The notes below the pieces were generated by a model. It saw only the letters and a program-made list of their open reading frames with translations, did not search any database and was not told the origin of the DNA. The position numbers and the translations under genes are program-made. From JBBRTJ01 sp038244535 (lineage in GTDB: Bacteria; Actinomycetota; Acidimicrobiia; Acidimicrobiales; Ilumatobacteraceae): 48,992 bases of DNA. Positions 8,262-16,581 of the stretch are shown in pieces. How positions within the stretch are numbered: position 1 is the first letter of the stretch; each line of letters opens with the position of its first letter. The DNA lies in the NCBI GenBank assembly GCA_038244535.1, contig JBBRTJ010000011.1, positions 1-48,992 on the forward strand. The letters are read 5' to 3'.

Positions 8262-8801
8262 TCAGCTCTGCTCGTCGTAGGACAGCAGCGAGTACACGTC
8301 CCGCTCGCCGAGGAGCGCGCGGCCCCCGAGCGGCGTCAGCTCGAGCAGGAACGCCAGCCCGACCACGACCCCACCGAGCCCCTCGACGAGGCGGCTGGCC
8401 GCCGCCGCCGTCCCGCCGGTGGCGAGCACGTCATCGACGATCAGCACCCGGTCACCGGGGTGGATGGCGTCTCGGTGCACCTCGAGCTTGTCGCGCCCGT
8501 ACTCGAGGCTGTACTCCTCGCGAGCAACGACGTGGGGCAGCTTGCCCGCCTTGCGAACAGGGATGAACGACGCCCCAGCCCGGTAGGCGACAGGGGCGGC
8601 GAGGATGAAACCGCGTGACTCGATGCCCATCACCCGGTCGATGGGCATGCCGGCGAGGTGGTCGGCCAAGGCGTCGATCGTGAAGCGGAAGGCATCGGCG
8701 TTGGCCAGCAGGGGCGTGATGTCCTTGAAGGCCACTCCGGGCAACGGGAAGTCGGCCACCTCACGGATGTATCGCATGAGCCATGCGGTGTCAGCCTTCA
8801 T
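8262..8801 (-). CDS. apt: Adenine phosphoribosyltransferase
   Basis: A 179-residue purine-salvage enzyme converting adenine and PRPP to AMP and pyrophosphate. The PRPP-binding motif is VLIVDDVLATGGT at residues 119-131. The APT-type substrate region is GIESRGFILAAPVA near 59-72, and PVRKAGKLP matches the family flexible loop. Length is normal (170-180 residues). ATG 8801 is chosen; a TAGCCT hexamer lies six bases before it, which suggests a leaderless transcript. It leads the apt-relA operon, linking purine balance and the nucleotide alarmone. Confidence 0.97.
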   Translation of the reverse strand: MKADTAWLMRYIREVADFPLPGVAFKDITPLLANADAFRFTIDALADHLAGMPIDRVMGIESRGFILAAPVAYRAGASFIPVRKAGKLPHVVAREEYSLEYGRDKLEVHRDAIHPGDRVLIVDDVLATGGTAAAASRLVEGLGGVVVGLAFLLELTPLGGRALLGERDVYSLLSYDEQS

Positions 8802-8807
8802 GGCCCG

Positions 8808-8813
8808 AGGCTA
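8808..8813 (-). promoter_or_regulatory. Putative -10 element of apt-relA
   Basis: Minus-strand TAGCCT ends six bases before the apt ATG. The spacing fits transcription starting at or next to the start codon. Confidence 0.4.
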
Positions 8814-8858
8814 CCGGCCGCGCCAACAGCGATGGGCTGGCCGCCCAGCGCGCGGCGC

Positions 8859-9068
8859 TCAGACGGCAACCGGATAGCCGGCCTCCTCGATGGCGGCCGT
8901 GATGGCCGCCGGTGCAACGGCGCTCGGGTCGTAGGTGACCGTGACCGCCTTGGCGTCGAGGTCGACCTCGCTGGCGGCGACGCCGGCGAGCTCCTCGAGG
9001 CTCTCCTCGATGTTCAGCTTGCAGGACTGGCAGTGGACGGTCGGGACGGACAGGTTGAGGGTTTCCAT
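8859..9068 (-). CDS. copZ: Heavy-metal-associated (CopZ-like) copper chaperone
   Basis: A 69-residue single HMA domain. The metal site is HCQSC near residues 12-16 (CxxC), inside the family fold with EAGYPVAV at the end. Such proteins bind Cu(I) in the cytosol and pass it to a CopA-type ATPase. The ATG at 9068 has a good ribosome site (AAAGGA) about ten bases upstream. It lies 40 bases downstream of copA on the same strand, so it probably shares the CsoR-controlled transcript. Confidence 0.93.
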   Translation of the reverse strand: METLNLSVPTVHCQSCKLNIEESLEELAGVAASEVDLDAKAVTVTYDPSAVAPAAITAAIEEAGYPVAV

Positions 9069-9108
9069 CGACAGGTTCCTTTGGAGAGGCCGCCACGGCG
9101 GCGGTTGG

Positions 9109-11397
9109 TCACGATGCTTCACCCTGCTGCGAGTGCGACGGGAAGCGGCGCAGCCGGAGGCTGTTGCTGACGACGAACACGCTCGAGAAGGCCATGGCCG
9201 CGCCCGCCAACATGGGGTTGAGGAGGCCGGCCGCAGCCAACGGCAGCGCGGCGACGTTGTAGGCGAAGGCCCAGAACAGGTTGCCCTTGATGATGGCCAG
9301 CGTCCGACGCGACAGCCGGATCGCATCGCCGGCCGAGCGCAGGTCACCGCGCACGAGCGTCAGGTCGCTGGCCTCGATGGCGGCGTCGGTTCCGGTGCCC
9401 ATGGCGAGCCCGAGGTCGGCCTGGGCCAGCGCGGCGGCATCGTTGACGCCATCACCGACCATGGCCACGACCTTGCCCTCGCCCTGCAGCCGGCGCACGA
9501 CCTCGACCTTGTCCTCCGGGAGCACCTCGGCAAAGACGTCGGCGGCGGCAATGCCGACCGCGGCGGCGACGCTCTGCGCGGCCCGCTGGTTGTCGCCAGT
9601 GAGCAGGATCGGGCGCAGCCCGAGGCTGCGCAGCTCGGCGACCGCGGCCGCGCTCGTTGCCTTGACCGTGTCGGCCACGACCACGACACCACCGACCTGG
9701 CCGTCCCAGCCGACCAGGATCGGCGTGCGGCCCGCGGCCTCGGCGGCGTCCTTGGCCGCCCTCATGTCGTCGTCGAGGTGCAGCGACCACTCGGCCAGGA
9801 AGCGCTCGCGGCCGGCGATCACGGCGTGACCGTCCACGACCCCGGTCACCCCGAGGCCCTGCGTGTTGGCGAAGCCCTCGACCGGGGCCAGCGTGAGACC
9901 GGCGGCCCGGGCGCCATCGGCGATGGCTTCGGCCACCGGGTGCTCAGAGGCGTCCTCGAGCGAGCCGGCTAGGCGCAGCAGCTCGTCGCGGTCGACCCCG
10001 GCGGCGGGCACGATCTCGACGAGCGCCATCGAACCGGTGGTGATGGTGCCGGTCTTGTCGAGCACGACGGTGTCGACCCGGCGGGTCGATTCGAGCACCT
10101 CGGGTCCCTTGATGAGGATGCCCAGCTGCGCCCCGCGCCCCGTGCCCACCAGGATCGCCGTCGGCGTCGCCAGCCCCAGGGCGCAGGGGCAGGCGATGAT
10201 CAGCACGGACACTGCCGCTGTGAACGCCACCGAGGCGTCCTCACCCTTGGCGAGCCAGAACGCCAAGGTGGCCAGCGCCAGGACGAACACGATCGGTACG
10301 AACACCGCCGAGACCCGGTCGGCGAGACGCTGGACCGGCGCCTTGCCCGACTGCGCGTCCTGCACGAGCCGGGCGATCTGGGCCAGCTTCGTGTCGGCTC
10401 CCACCCGGGTGGCCCGCACCACCAGCCGGCCCCCGACGTTCACGGTCGCGCCAGTGACGGCGTCGCCTGGGCCGACCTCGACCGGCACGGGTTCGCCGGT
10501 GAGCAGCGACGCATCGATGGCCGACGAGCCCTCCTCGACCATGCCGTCAGTGGCCACCTTCTCACCCGGCCGCACGACGAAGCGGTCGCCGACGACGAGT
10601 TGCTCGATCGGGATGCGACGCTCGACACCGGCCTCGATCAAGGCGACCTCCTTGGCCCCGAGATCGAGCAAGGCCTTCAGCGCCGCGCTCGAGCGGCGCT
10701 TGGCCTTGGCCTCGAAGTAGCGCCCAGCCAGGATCAGCGTGGTGACACCGGCCGCCACCTCGAGGTAGATCTGGCTCGAGCCCATCGAGCGATCAGCGGT
10801 GAGGGTGAACCCATGGCGCATCGCCGGATCGCCGGCATCACCGAGGAACAGGGCGTACAGCGACCAGCCGAATGCGGCGAGCACGCCCACCGAGATGAGC
10901 GTGTCCATGGTGGTCGTCGCGTGGCGCAGGTTCCGCCACGCCACCCGATGGAAGGGGTACGCCCCCCACGTGGCCACCGGAGCCGCGAGCATGAGTGAGA
11001 ACCACTGCCACGAGTCGAACTGCAGGGCCGGCACCATCGCCAGCAGGACCACTGGTGTGGACAGCACGATGCACATGATGAGCCGCTGGCGGAGCGCCAG
11101 GGTCTCGTCGTCCTCGACCGCCACCGGCGAGGATCCAGCTCCGTTCGAGTGCCCTTCTGTGCCGGTGCCGGAGGCGGCGCTCGCCGTGGTCCGGGCCGAC
11201 CGGGCGGTGTAGCCGGCCGACTCGACCTGGGCGATCAGGTCATCGACGCTCACCCCCGCGGGGACATGCGCCCTGGCCTGCTCGGTGGCGTAGTTGACCG
11301 TTGCGGTCACGCCGTCGAGCTTGTTGAGCCGCTTCTCGATGCGAGCCGCGCACGAGGCGCACGTCATGCCACCGATCACCAGGTTGATGTCGCTCAT
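9109..11397 (-). CDS. copA: Copper-exporting P1B-type ATPase
   Basis: A 762-residue Cu(I) exporter of the inner membrane. In order: an N-terminal HMA domain (GGMTCASC, cysteines 13 and 16), transmembrane helices, actuator domain with TGEPVPV, the metal-binding CPC in helix 6 (residues 403-405), the phosphorylated aspartate in DKTGT (D447), an SEHPVAEAI motif with the class-specific HP pair, and the hinge GDGVNDAAAL. All key residues are present. The start is ATG 11397 with a GGAG ribosome site; an in-frame GTG at 11421 lies six bases after a TAGAGT hexamer and would give a leaderless alternative. It is divergent from csoR across a shared palindrome and followed by copZ. Confidence 0.97.
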   Translation of the reverse strand: MSDINLVIGGMTCASCAARIEKRLNKLDGVTATVNYATEQARAHVPAGVSVDDLIAQVESAGYTARSARTTASAASGTGTEGHSNGAGSSPVAVEDDETLALRQRLIMCIVLSTPVVLLAMVPALQFDSWQWFSLMLAAPVATWGAYPFHRVAWRNLRHATTTMDTLISVGVLAAFGWSLYALFLGDAGDPAMRHGFTLTADRSMGSSQIYLEVAAGVTTLILAGRYFEAKAKRRSSAALKALLDLGAKEVALIEAGVERRIPIEQLVVGDRFVVRPGEKVATDGMVEEGSSAIDASLLTGEPVPVEVGPGDAVTGATVNVGGRLVVRATRVGADTKLAQIARLVQDAQSGKAPVQRLADRVSAVFVPIVFVLALATLAFWLAKGEDASVAFTAAVSVLIIACPCALGLATPTAILVGTGRGAQLGILIKGPEVLESTRRVDTVVLDKTGTITTGSMALVEIVPAAGVDRDELLRLAGSLEDASEHPVAEAIADGARAAGLTLAPVEGFANTQGLGVTGVVDGHAVIAGRERFLAEWSLHLDDDMRAAKDAAEAAGRTPILVGWDGQVGGVVVVADTVKATSAAAVAELRSLGLRPILLTGDNQRAAQSVAAAVGIAAADVFAEVLPEDKVEVVRRLQGEGKVVAMVGDGVNDAAALAQADLGLAMGTGTDAAIEASDLTLVRGDLRSAGDAIRLSRRTLAIIKGNLFWAFAYNVAALPLAAAGLLNPMLAGAAMAFSSVFVVSNSLRLRRFPSHSQQGEAS

Positions 11398-11431
11398 CGG
11401 CGCTTGCTCCGTCTCGGACACGGGCACACTC

Positions 11432-11446
11432 TACCCCCCCGGGGTA
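11432..11446. promoter_or_regulatory. CsoR-type operator between copA and csoR
   Basis: TACCCCCCCGGGGTA is a near-perfect palindrome with six-base arms, of the G-tract type bound by copper-sensing CsoR repressors. Its right edge shares TA with a TATGAT hexamer (11445-11450) pointing towards csoR, and its left edge shares TA with a minus-strand TAGAGT (11433-11428) pointing towards copA. Binding would therefore block both promoters. Confidence 0.8.
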
Positions 11447-11450
11447 TGAT
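11445..11450 (+). promoter_or_regulatory. Putative -10 element of csoR
   Basis: TATGAT overlaps the last two bases of the CsoR palindrome, 27 bases before the csoR ATG. Unlike most promoters in this window, the gene has a leader, with a GAGGAGA ribosome site at about 11463-11469. Confidence 0.5.
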
Positions 11451-11477
11451 TCAACCAGAGGCGAGGAGAACGGTCCC

Positions 11478-11768
11478 ATGACGACCCGTGGCTACACGAC
11501 CAACAAGGACGCGTACTTGAAGCGGCTCCGCCGCATCGACGGCCAGATCCGTGGGCTGCAGCGGATGGTCGAGCAGGACGACTACTGCATCGACATCCTC
11601 ACCCAGGTGAGCGCCGCGACCGAAGCGTTGCAGAGCGTGGCCCTCGGACTGCTCGACGAGCACGTCCACCACTGCGTGGCCGAAGCCGCGGTGGCCGGCG
11701 ATGCCGCCGAGACCACCCGTCTGATCGACGAGGCCAGCGGCGCCATCGCTCGCCTCGTGAGGTCCTGA
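11478..11768 (+). CDS. csoR: Copper-sensing transcriptional repressor
   Basis: A 96-residue helical repressor of the CsoR/RcnR family. The Cu(I) ligands of the mycobacterial CsoR pattern (Cys-His-Cys) are present as C37 (DDYCID), H62 and C66 (EHVHHC). The N-terminal RLRRIDGQIRGL is the DNA-binding signature. Without copper it should sit on the palindrome just upstream and repress both itself and copA-copZ; copper binding releases it. The ATG at 11478 has a clear GAGGAGA ribosome site. Confidence 0.96.
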   Translation: MTTRGYTTNKDAYLKRLRRIDGQIRGLQRMVEQDDYCIDILTQVSAATEALQSVALGLLDEHVHHCVAEAAVAGDAAETTRLIDEASGAIARLVRS

Positions 11769-11891
11769 CCCTGGCCGGAGCGACCCCGCGAGTACTACGA
11801 CCATGAGCCACTGGTGATGCCGACCGAGATCCCTTGATGATGCTCGTACCGCACCGCTCCACCACGGAGCCGTCGAGAAACGGAGCACATC

Positions 11892-12290
11892 ATGAACACT
11901 CGATCCATCTCCCGCCGCTTCCTCGTCACCTCTGGGGCAGCCGTTCTCCTCGCCTCGGCTGCCGCCGCCACGGCCGAGGCCAAGACGGGTGACGTCGTGA
12001 AGCGTGGCACCTGCAGCGGCCGCTCGGTCTGGAAGCTCAAGCTCAGTCCCGAGAACGGGGCGATCGCCAGTGAGTTCCAGGTCGACTCCAACGTGCCGGG
12101 ACAGACCTGGATGGTCCAGATCACCGACAACGGCGTCAAGGTCTTCGCCGGCAATCGGGTCACCAAGGCCCCGAGCGGATCGTTCACGATCCGGCGCACC
12201 TCGCCCAACCTCGCCGGCCCCGACGCCTTCGCCGCCGTCGCCACCAACCCGACCACCGGCGAGACCTGCTCGGCCGCGGCCAGCTTCTGA
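11892..12290 (+). CDS. Small secreted protein of unknown function
   Basis: A 132-residue protein with an N-terminal export signal: charged start with Arg-Arg at 8-9 (SRRFLVT), a hydrophobic Ala/Leu stretch, and a likely cut after AEA at residue 30. The Arg pair could indicate Tat export. The mature part (~100 residues) has two cysteines (GTCSG near 41 and ETCSA near 127) that may form a disulphide, and a beta-rich character with GQTWMVQI and KAPSGSFTIRR. Similar small exported proteins with this ending occur in actinobacteria, but I know no function. It has an ACGGAG ribosome site and a hairpin just after its stop. Confidence 0.8.
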   Translation: MNTRSISRRFLVTSGAAVLLASAAAATAEAKTGDVVKRGTCSGRSVWKLKLSPENGAIASEFQVDSNVPGQTWMVQITDNGVKVFAGNRVTKAPSGSFTIRRTSPNLAGPDAFAAVATNPTTGETCSAAASF

Positions 12291-12300
12291 CCGTCCCCGG

Positions 12301-12332
12301 GGCCCGGCCGCCGTCGTCGACGGGGCCGGGCC
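12301..12332 (+). terminator. GC-rich hairpin after the small secreted protein gene
   Basis: A nine-base perfect stem (GGCCCGGCC / GGCCGGGCC) around a 14-base loop, 11 bases after the stop codon. There is no U-tract; it could attenuate rather than end transcription, since a same-strand gene starts at 12356. Confidence 0.45.
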
Positions 12333-12355
12333 CACCCCCCCCGAAGGAGACACCC

Positions 12356-12895
12356 ATGTCCAAGCGACTCGCCACCCTTGCCGCCGCCGCCCTGAGCGTC
12401 GCGGCCCTCGTCGGCCTCGCCGTCGCCGCCGCCGGCTCGGTCAGCACGCAGCCTGCTCCCGCCTTCATCTCTCGGCACGTGCCCGGCCAGGACGACCCCG
12501 GCACGACCACACCCCACACCACGACCGGGTCGAGCGACCGCAACGATCCGCCCGGATCGAGCACGACCACCGGACTCGACGATCATGGGTCAGCGGGATC
12601 ATCGACCAGCGTCGACGACCGGAGCCGGTCCGACCAGGGCCCAGCCACGTCCGCTGACGATCATGGCGGGGGCGCCACCTCCAGCACCACCCTGAGGTCG
12701 TCCACGTCGTCGAGCTCACCCACGTCGTCAACGTCGTCGACCTCGTCGACGACGCCACGGAGCACGAGCACGAGCACGAGCACGACGGCGTCGGGCCACG
12801 GGACCTCCACGACGAGCCCCAGCACCACGAGCACCAGCACGACCAGCACCACTGCCGACACCCACGGCGGGCACGGGGGTGGCGGCGGCGGCTGA
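12356..12895 (+). CDS. Secreted Ser/Thr-rich low-complexity protein
   Basis: A 179-residue protein with a signal peptide (residues 1-29, ending AAAGSVS) and then almost no hydrophobic residues. Residues ~45-165 are mainly Ser, Thr, Gly and Asp with scattered His, built from runs such as TSTSTSTT and TSSTSSTSS. It ends HGGHGGGGGG. No catalytic domain is visible. The pattern suggests a disordered, possibly glycosylated surface or wall-linked protein. The GAAGGAG ribosome site at 12343 and a codon pattern consistent with coding support it as a real gene. The His/Gly tail could bind metal, which is speculation. Confidence 0.7.
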   Translation: MSKRLATLAAAALSVAALVGLAVAAAGSVSTQPAPAFISRHVPGQDDPGTTTPHTTTGSSDRNDPPGSSTTTGLDDHGSAGSSTSVDDRSRSDQGPATSADDHGGGATSSTTLRSSTSSSSPTSSTSSTSSTTPRSTSTSTSTTASGHGTSTTSPSTTSTSTTSTTADTHGGHGGGGGG

Positions 12896-12905
12896 CCGGC
12901 GCCCG

Positions 12906-13541
12906 CTACTGGTCCGGGCCGAAGCCCGGCAGGTGGTCGCGCGCCCACAGTGCTGCTTGGGTCCGATCCGTCACGCCGAGGCGCTGAAACACGTTGGTCA
13001 GGTGAGCCTTGACGGTCCGCTCGCTGATCTCGAGCTTGCGGGCGATCTGCTTGTTCGCGAGGCCGGCGGCCACGAGCCGCAGCACCTCCTCCTCACGTCC
13101 GCTGAGGTCCTGCGCCGGACGCAGCTCGCGCTGCTGCTGCAGCAGGACCCGGCCGGCCTTCGGGTCGAGGGGCGCGTCACCGTCGGCGGCGGCCCTGATC
13201 GCCGCGAGCAGTTCGTCGGGACCGACGTGCTTGAGCAAGTAGCCCGCGGCGCCGGCCCGCAGCGCCGCCATGATCCGACGGTCGTCGGAGAACGAGGTGA
13301 GCACGATGATCCGCGTGGCGGGGTTGGTCGCCATGATCTGCTCGGTGGCGCGAATGCCGTCGAGCACGGGCATCGAGATGTCCATGAGGACCACATCGGG
13401 ATGCAGCTCGCTCACCGCAACAACGGCCTCCTCGCCGTTCGACGCGGTTCCGATCAGCTCGATCCCATCGGCAACGGCCAGCAGGTGCTCGAGGCCGCTG
13501 CGGACCATGGCGTGGTCGTCGACGATCAAGACCGAGATCAT
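12906..13541 (-). CDS. NarL/FixJ-type response regulator
   Basis: A 211-residue regulator. The receiver domain (1-~120) has the acidic pair D8-D9 in VDDH, phospho-acceptor D54 in VLMDISMP, T/S in VLTSFSDD and K in YLLKHVG. The C-terminal LuxR-type helix-turn-helix starts at LSGREEEVLRLVAAGL and contains ISERTVKAHLTNVFQRLGV. It overlaps the histidine kinase gene by four bases (ATGA), so the two form a two-component pair. Target genes are unknown; the metal genes or the secreted proteins nearby are candidates only by position. Confidence 0.95.
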   Translation of the reverse strand: MISVLIVDDHAMVRSGLEHLLAVADGIELIGTASNGEEAVVAVSELHPDVVLMDISMPVLDGIRATEQIMATNPATRIIVLTSFSDDRRIMAALRAGAAGYLLKHVGPDELLAAIRAAADGDAPLDPKAGRVLLQQQRELRPAQDLSGREEEVLRLVAAGLANKQIARKLEISERTVKAHLTNVFQRLGVTDRTQAALWARDHLPGFGPDQ

Positions 13542-14875
13542 GGGATCGGTACCTCCACGGTGACGGTCGTGCCCCTGGCGGGCGTGGAATCGATGCTCAT
13601 GGTCCCTCCATCTGCGTGAACGAGTGCTTCGAGGCCCTTGAGCCCGACGTGGCCTTCGGCGGCCGCGGCCCGCGCCTCGGCGGGGTCGAACCCGCGGCCG
13701 TCGTCGGCGACCGCAACCGACGCCCTCCCGTCCCTTGCGATCAGCGTGACGATGACGCGGTGGGCCTCGGCGTGGCGCAGCACGTTGCGCAGCGCCTCCT
13801 GGGCGGCCCGGTAGAGCAGCTGCGCTACGGCTGAGGGAACGTCGTCGACCAGCGCCGCGGTGTCGAGGCGGGTGATCAGACCTCGCGCAGCCGCGCCAGC
13901 CAGCAGATCGGCCACTGCGGACTCGAGTCCTTCCTGCTCGAGGTTGGGTGGGTAGAGCTCGACCAGCAGCGATCGGAGGGCCTTGATGCCCTCCCGCACC
14001 GCCTCGGCCGAACCCTCGAGGAGCTCGGCCCGTTCGGGGTCCACTTCGGGCCCGCGCGCCGCCGCCGACAACGAGTAGGCCACGCCAGCCAGGTCCTGGA
14101 CCACGCCGTCGTGCAGGTCGGAGGCGATGCGACGGCGCTCGACCTCGGACGCTACGAGGGCCCGCTGCAGCAGCACCTCTCGCTCGCGTTGACGATCACG
14201 AAGGCGAGTGGCGAGCGACCAGGCCAGGGGAAGCTGGATGAGCTCGAGCAGCAGCAACGAGCCCAGCGCGATCGGAGCAAAGCTGCGCCACAGCTGCGAG
14301 CCGGACCGCTCTACCGCGTCGTAGCGGAAGTACGCCTCGAACAGGACCGGCTGGTCGCCCGGCGTGTAGATCGGCAGGTACACCTCGAGCAGCCGGTTGA
14401 ACGACCGCTCGAAGGTGTTCTCGGGCTTCGCCAGGTCCGACACCTCGGCCACGATCGCCCCGGTGCGCAGCGCGCTCTCCTCGTCATCGCCCAGGACGTA
14501 CGTCGTGCCGATGAGCCGCGCTTCGTCGCTGTACAGGATCGTGCCCGACGGGGCCCAGATCTTGACCCGGACCAGCGACGTGTCGAGGACCCCGAGCTCG
14601 ACGACTCGGTCCACCGCGGCGAGCGCGGCGGGCTCGCTGGTCAGGATGCCTTCGGTGAGGGCCGGGGCCACGAGCCCCTCGGCCCGCGCCGTCGCCGTCG
14701 AGCGGGCCTCAGTGATCGCCTCGCGCTCGCCGACGCGCCGGGCGGCGATGGCCGTGCCGATGCCGACGACCACGAGCGCAAGCAGACCAGCAACCGCGAA
14801 CTGGCCGACCTGCACCGCCACCAACGATCGCCCGGCCGGCGACGGACCCGTTCCCCGCCTCCAGCGCCGCATCAT
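13538..14875 (-). CDS. Sensor histidine kinase, HisKA_3 type
   Basis: A 445-residue membrane sensor kinase. A transmembrane helix lies at about 20-45, an extracytoplasmic sensor region at ~50-195, and a second transmembrane segment at ~200-222. Then come the dimerisation domain with phospho-acceptor H255 in IASDLHDGVVQDL, and an HATPase_c domain (AAQEALRNVLRHA and VADDGRGFDP). Residues 100-190 read like a small ligand-sensing fold, of the dCache or single-Cache kind; the ligand is unknown. ATG 14875 and 14872 are tandem starts; a TACCAT hexamer ends five and eight bases before them. It is paired with the NarL-type regulator downstream. Confidence 0.93.
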   Translation of the reverse strand: MMRRWRRGTGPSPAGRSLVAVQVGQFAVAGLLALVVVGIGTAIAARRVGEREAITEARSTATARAEGLVAPALTEGILTSEPAALAAVDRVVELGVLDTSLVRVKIWAPSGTILYSDEARLIGTTYVLGDDEESALRTGAIVAEVSDLAKPENTFERSFNRLLEVYLPIYTPGDQPVLFEAYFRYDAVERSGSQLWRSFAPIALGSLLLLELIQLPLAWSLATRLRDRQREREVLLQRALVASEVERRRIASDLHDGVVQDLAGVAYSLSAAARGPEVDPERAELLEGSAEAVREGIKALRSLLVELYPPNLEQEGLESAVADLLAGAAARGLITRLDTAALVDDVPSAVAQLLYRAAQEALRNVLRHAEAHRVIVTLIARDGRASVAVADDGRGFDPAEARAAAAEGHVGLKGLEALVHADGGTMSIDSTPARGTTVTVEVPIP

Positions 14876-14880
14876 CTCCG

Positions 14881-14886
14881 ATGGTA
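14881..14886 (-). promoter_or_regulatory. Putative -10 element of the two-component operon
   Basis: Minus-strand TACCAT, five bases before ATG 14875 and eight before ATG 14872. The spacing favours ATG 14872 if the message is leaderless. Confidence 0.35.
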
Positions 14887-14932
14887 CGGCTGGGGGGCGC
14901 TGGCGGATTGCCGGGTACGGCGCCGGAGCGGC

Positions 14933-15790
14933 CTAGACGACGGCAGGCTCGTGCTCGTCGAGATGCGCGACCCGGCGCAGGCCACGGCGCCCGGTGACGG
15001 CGAACACGACGGCAAAGACGGCAAAGTTGACCAGCACGATGGTGCTGCCGCTCGACACGTCGAGGTGGTAGCTCAGGTACATGCCGACGAAGCCACCGGT
15101 CGCGCCGATGGCTGTCGACAGCACGAGCATCTTGTTGAACGAGTGCGTGAGCATGCGGGCGATGACCGGCGGCACGACGAGCGCAGCGGCGATCAACGTG
15201 ACCCCGAGCACCTTCATGCTCGACAAGATGGCGAAGCTCAGCAGCAGCATGAGCAGCGCATCGATGCGAGCGGTGTTGACCCCGGAGACCTCGGCCACCT
15301 CGGGATCGAAGGTGGTGAAGAGGAAGTCGCGGTAGTTGAGGGCGATCACGACGGCCGTGACCACGCTGACACCGGCGATGACCCACACGTCAGCCGTGGA
15401 CACACCGAGCACGCTGCCGAACACGGTGGCGTCGATGCTCTGACGCACGCGCGTGTACAGCCCGAGCAGCACGATCCCGAACGCGAAGCTGGCGGTCGTG
15501 ATGACGCCGATGGCGGCGTCGGCGCCGATGCCGCGGCGACGGGTGACCCGAGTGACCGCTACCCCGGAGGCAAGACCCCAGATGGCGGCCCCGGCGAGGT
15601 AGTTGAGCCCGAGGGCCGCGCAGATGGCGGCGCCGCCGAAGATGGCGTGGCTCAGTCCGTGGCCGAGGTAGCTCATGCCGCGCAGCGTGACGTACACGCC
15701 CAGCAGCCCGCAGAGCCCGCCACCGATGGTGCACACGATCAGCGCGTGCTGCACGAACTGGTACTGGAGTGGTTCGAGGAGCCAGTCCAT
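14933..15790 (-). CDS. Metal ABC transporter permease (ZnuB/MntB family)
   Basis: A 285-residue membrane protein with seven to eight hydrophobic segments, of the ABC-3 family that moves Zn(II) or Mn(II). Family motifs include LRGMSYLGHGLSHAIFGGAA near the N-terminus, FDPEVAEVSGV in the cytoplasmic loop, and SMKVLGVTLIAAALVVPP. The start is ATG 15790; GTG 15796 two codons upstream overlaps the ATPase stop (GTGA) and is equally possible. It is the last gene of the binding protein-ATPase-permease operon. Metal specificity cannot be told from sequence alone. Confidence 0.95.
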   Translation of the reverse strand: MDWLLEPLQYQFVQHALIVCTIGGGLCGLLGVYVTLRGMSYLGHGLSHAIFGGAAICAALGLNYLAGAAIWGLASGVAVTRVTRRRGIGADAAIGVITTASFAFGIVLLGLYTRVRQSIDATVFGSVLGVSTADVWVIAGVSVVTAVVIALNYRDFLFTTFDPEVAEVSGVNTARIDALLMLLLSFAILSSMKVLGVTLIAAALVVPPVIARMLTHSFNKMLVLSTAIGATGGFVGMYLSYHLDVSSGSTIVLVNFAVFAVVFAVTGRRGLRRVAHLDEHEPAVV

Positions 15791-15792
15791 GG

Positions 15793-16581
15793 TCACGCGC
15801 TCCTGTTCCGGCGCTCGGCCAACTGGTCCGAGACCCGATCGATGACGAACGGCAGCCCAGCGTGCTCGAGCACGTCCATCGGCGCCCCGAACGTCTCCTC
15901 GAGCACCGCCGAGGTCAGAACCTCGGACGGACGGCCTTGGGCGATGATCCGGCCCTGAAGGCACACGAGCTCGGGGAGGTGGGCAGCCATGCCGTTCAGG
16001 TCGTGCGTGGTGAGGGCGATGGTCAAGCCACCGTCATGGAGCTCACCGAGGAGGTGAAGGATCTCGTGGCGGGTGCGCACATCGACCCCCGACGTCGGCT
16101 CGTCAAGGAGCAGCAGGTCGGGGTCGGCCAAGAGGGCACGAGCGATGAACACCCGCTGCTGCTGGCCACCGGAGAGCTGCCGGATGTGGCGGTGGCCGAG
16201 CCCACCGAGACCCAGGCGCTCGAGTCCATCGGCCACGGCGGTGCGCTCGGCCTTGGTCGACCACGGGCGGCGGCGACCGGTGCGGAACGCCATGAGCACC
16301 GCTTCCTCGACGGTGACCGGGAAGTTCCAGTTGACCAGCTCGACTTGGGGCACGTAGCCGACGCGCAGGCCTGACTCGGCCACGACGGACCCATGGGTGG
16401 GCGTCACGGTGCGCAGCAGGACCTTGAGCAGCGTGGTCTTGCCGGAGCCGGATGGACCGACGAAGCCGATCCACTGCCCCCGCCGCAGGTCGAAGTCGAC
16501 GTCGGCCAGCACGGCGGGGCCGTCGTAGTGGCACGTGACACCGCGCAACGCCATCAGCACCTCGCCAGCCGGACGGATCAC
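15793..16581 (-). CDS. Metal ABC transporter ATP-binding protein (ZnuC-like)
   Basis: A 262-residue ABC ATPase. Walker A is GPSGSGKT (42-49), the Q-loop is YVPQ, the signature LSGGQQQR (136-143), Walker B ends LLLLDE at 161, and the switch histidine is in TTHDLN. VELVNWNFPVTVEEAV after the Q-loop is typical of manganese/zinc transporters. It starts inside the end of the binding-protein gene (ATGA overlap at 16578-16581) and its own stop overlaps a start codon of the permease, so the three genes are tightly coupled. It powers uptake from the cytoplasmic face. Confidence 0.95.
   Translation of the reverse strand: MIRPAGEVLMALRGVTCHYDGPAVLADVDFDLRRGQWIGFVGPSGSGKTTLLKVLLRTVTPTHGSVVAESGLRVGYVPQVELVNWNFPVTVEEAVLMAFRTGRRRPWSTKAERTAVADGLERLGLGGLGHRHIRQLSGGQQQRVFIARALLADPDLLLLDEPTSGVDVRTRHEILHLLGELHDGGLTIALTTHDLNGMAAHLPELVCLQGRIIAQGRPSEVLTSAVLEETFGAPMDVLEHAGLPFVIDRVSDQLAERRNRSA

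Noticed and set aside
6843..8618. Plus-strand open frame of 591 codons across relA and apt
   Set aside because: Antisense shadow: His/Arg/Gly/Asp-rich, no domains; relA and apt are unambiguous on the other strand.
12700..12870. Repeated ACGAGC/ACGTCGTC-like units suggesting a repeat array
   Set aside because: They are codon-level Ser/Thr repeats in the secreted protein, without the fixed repeat-spacer pattern of a CRISPR array.
14111..15958. Plus-strand open frame of 615 codons over the kinase and permease genes
   Set aside because: Antisense shadow of two well-supported minus-strand genes.
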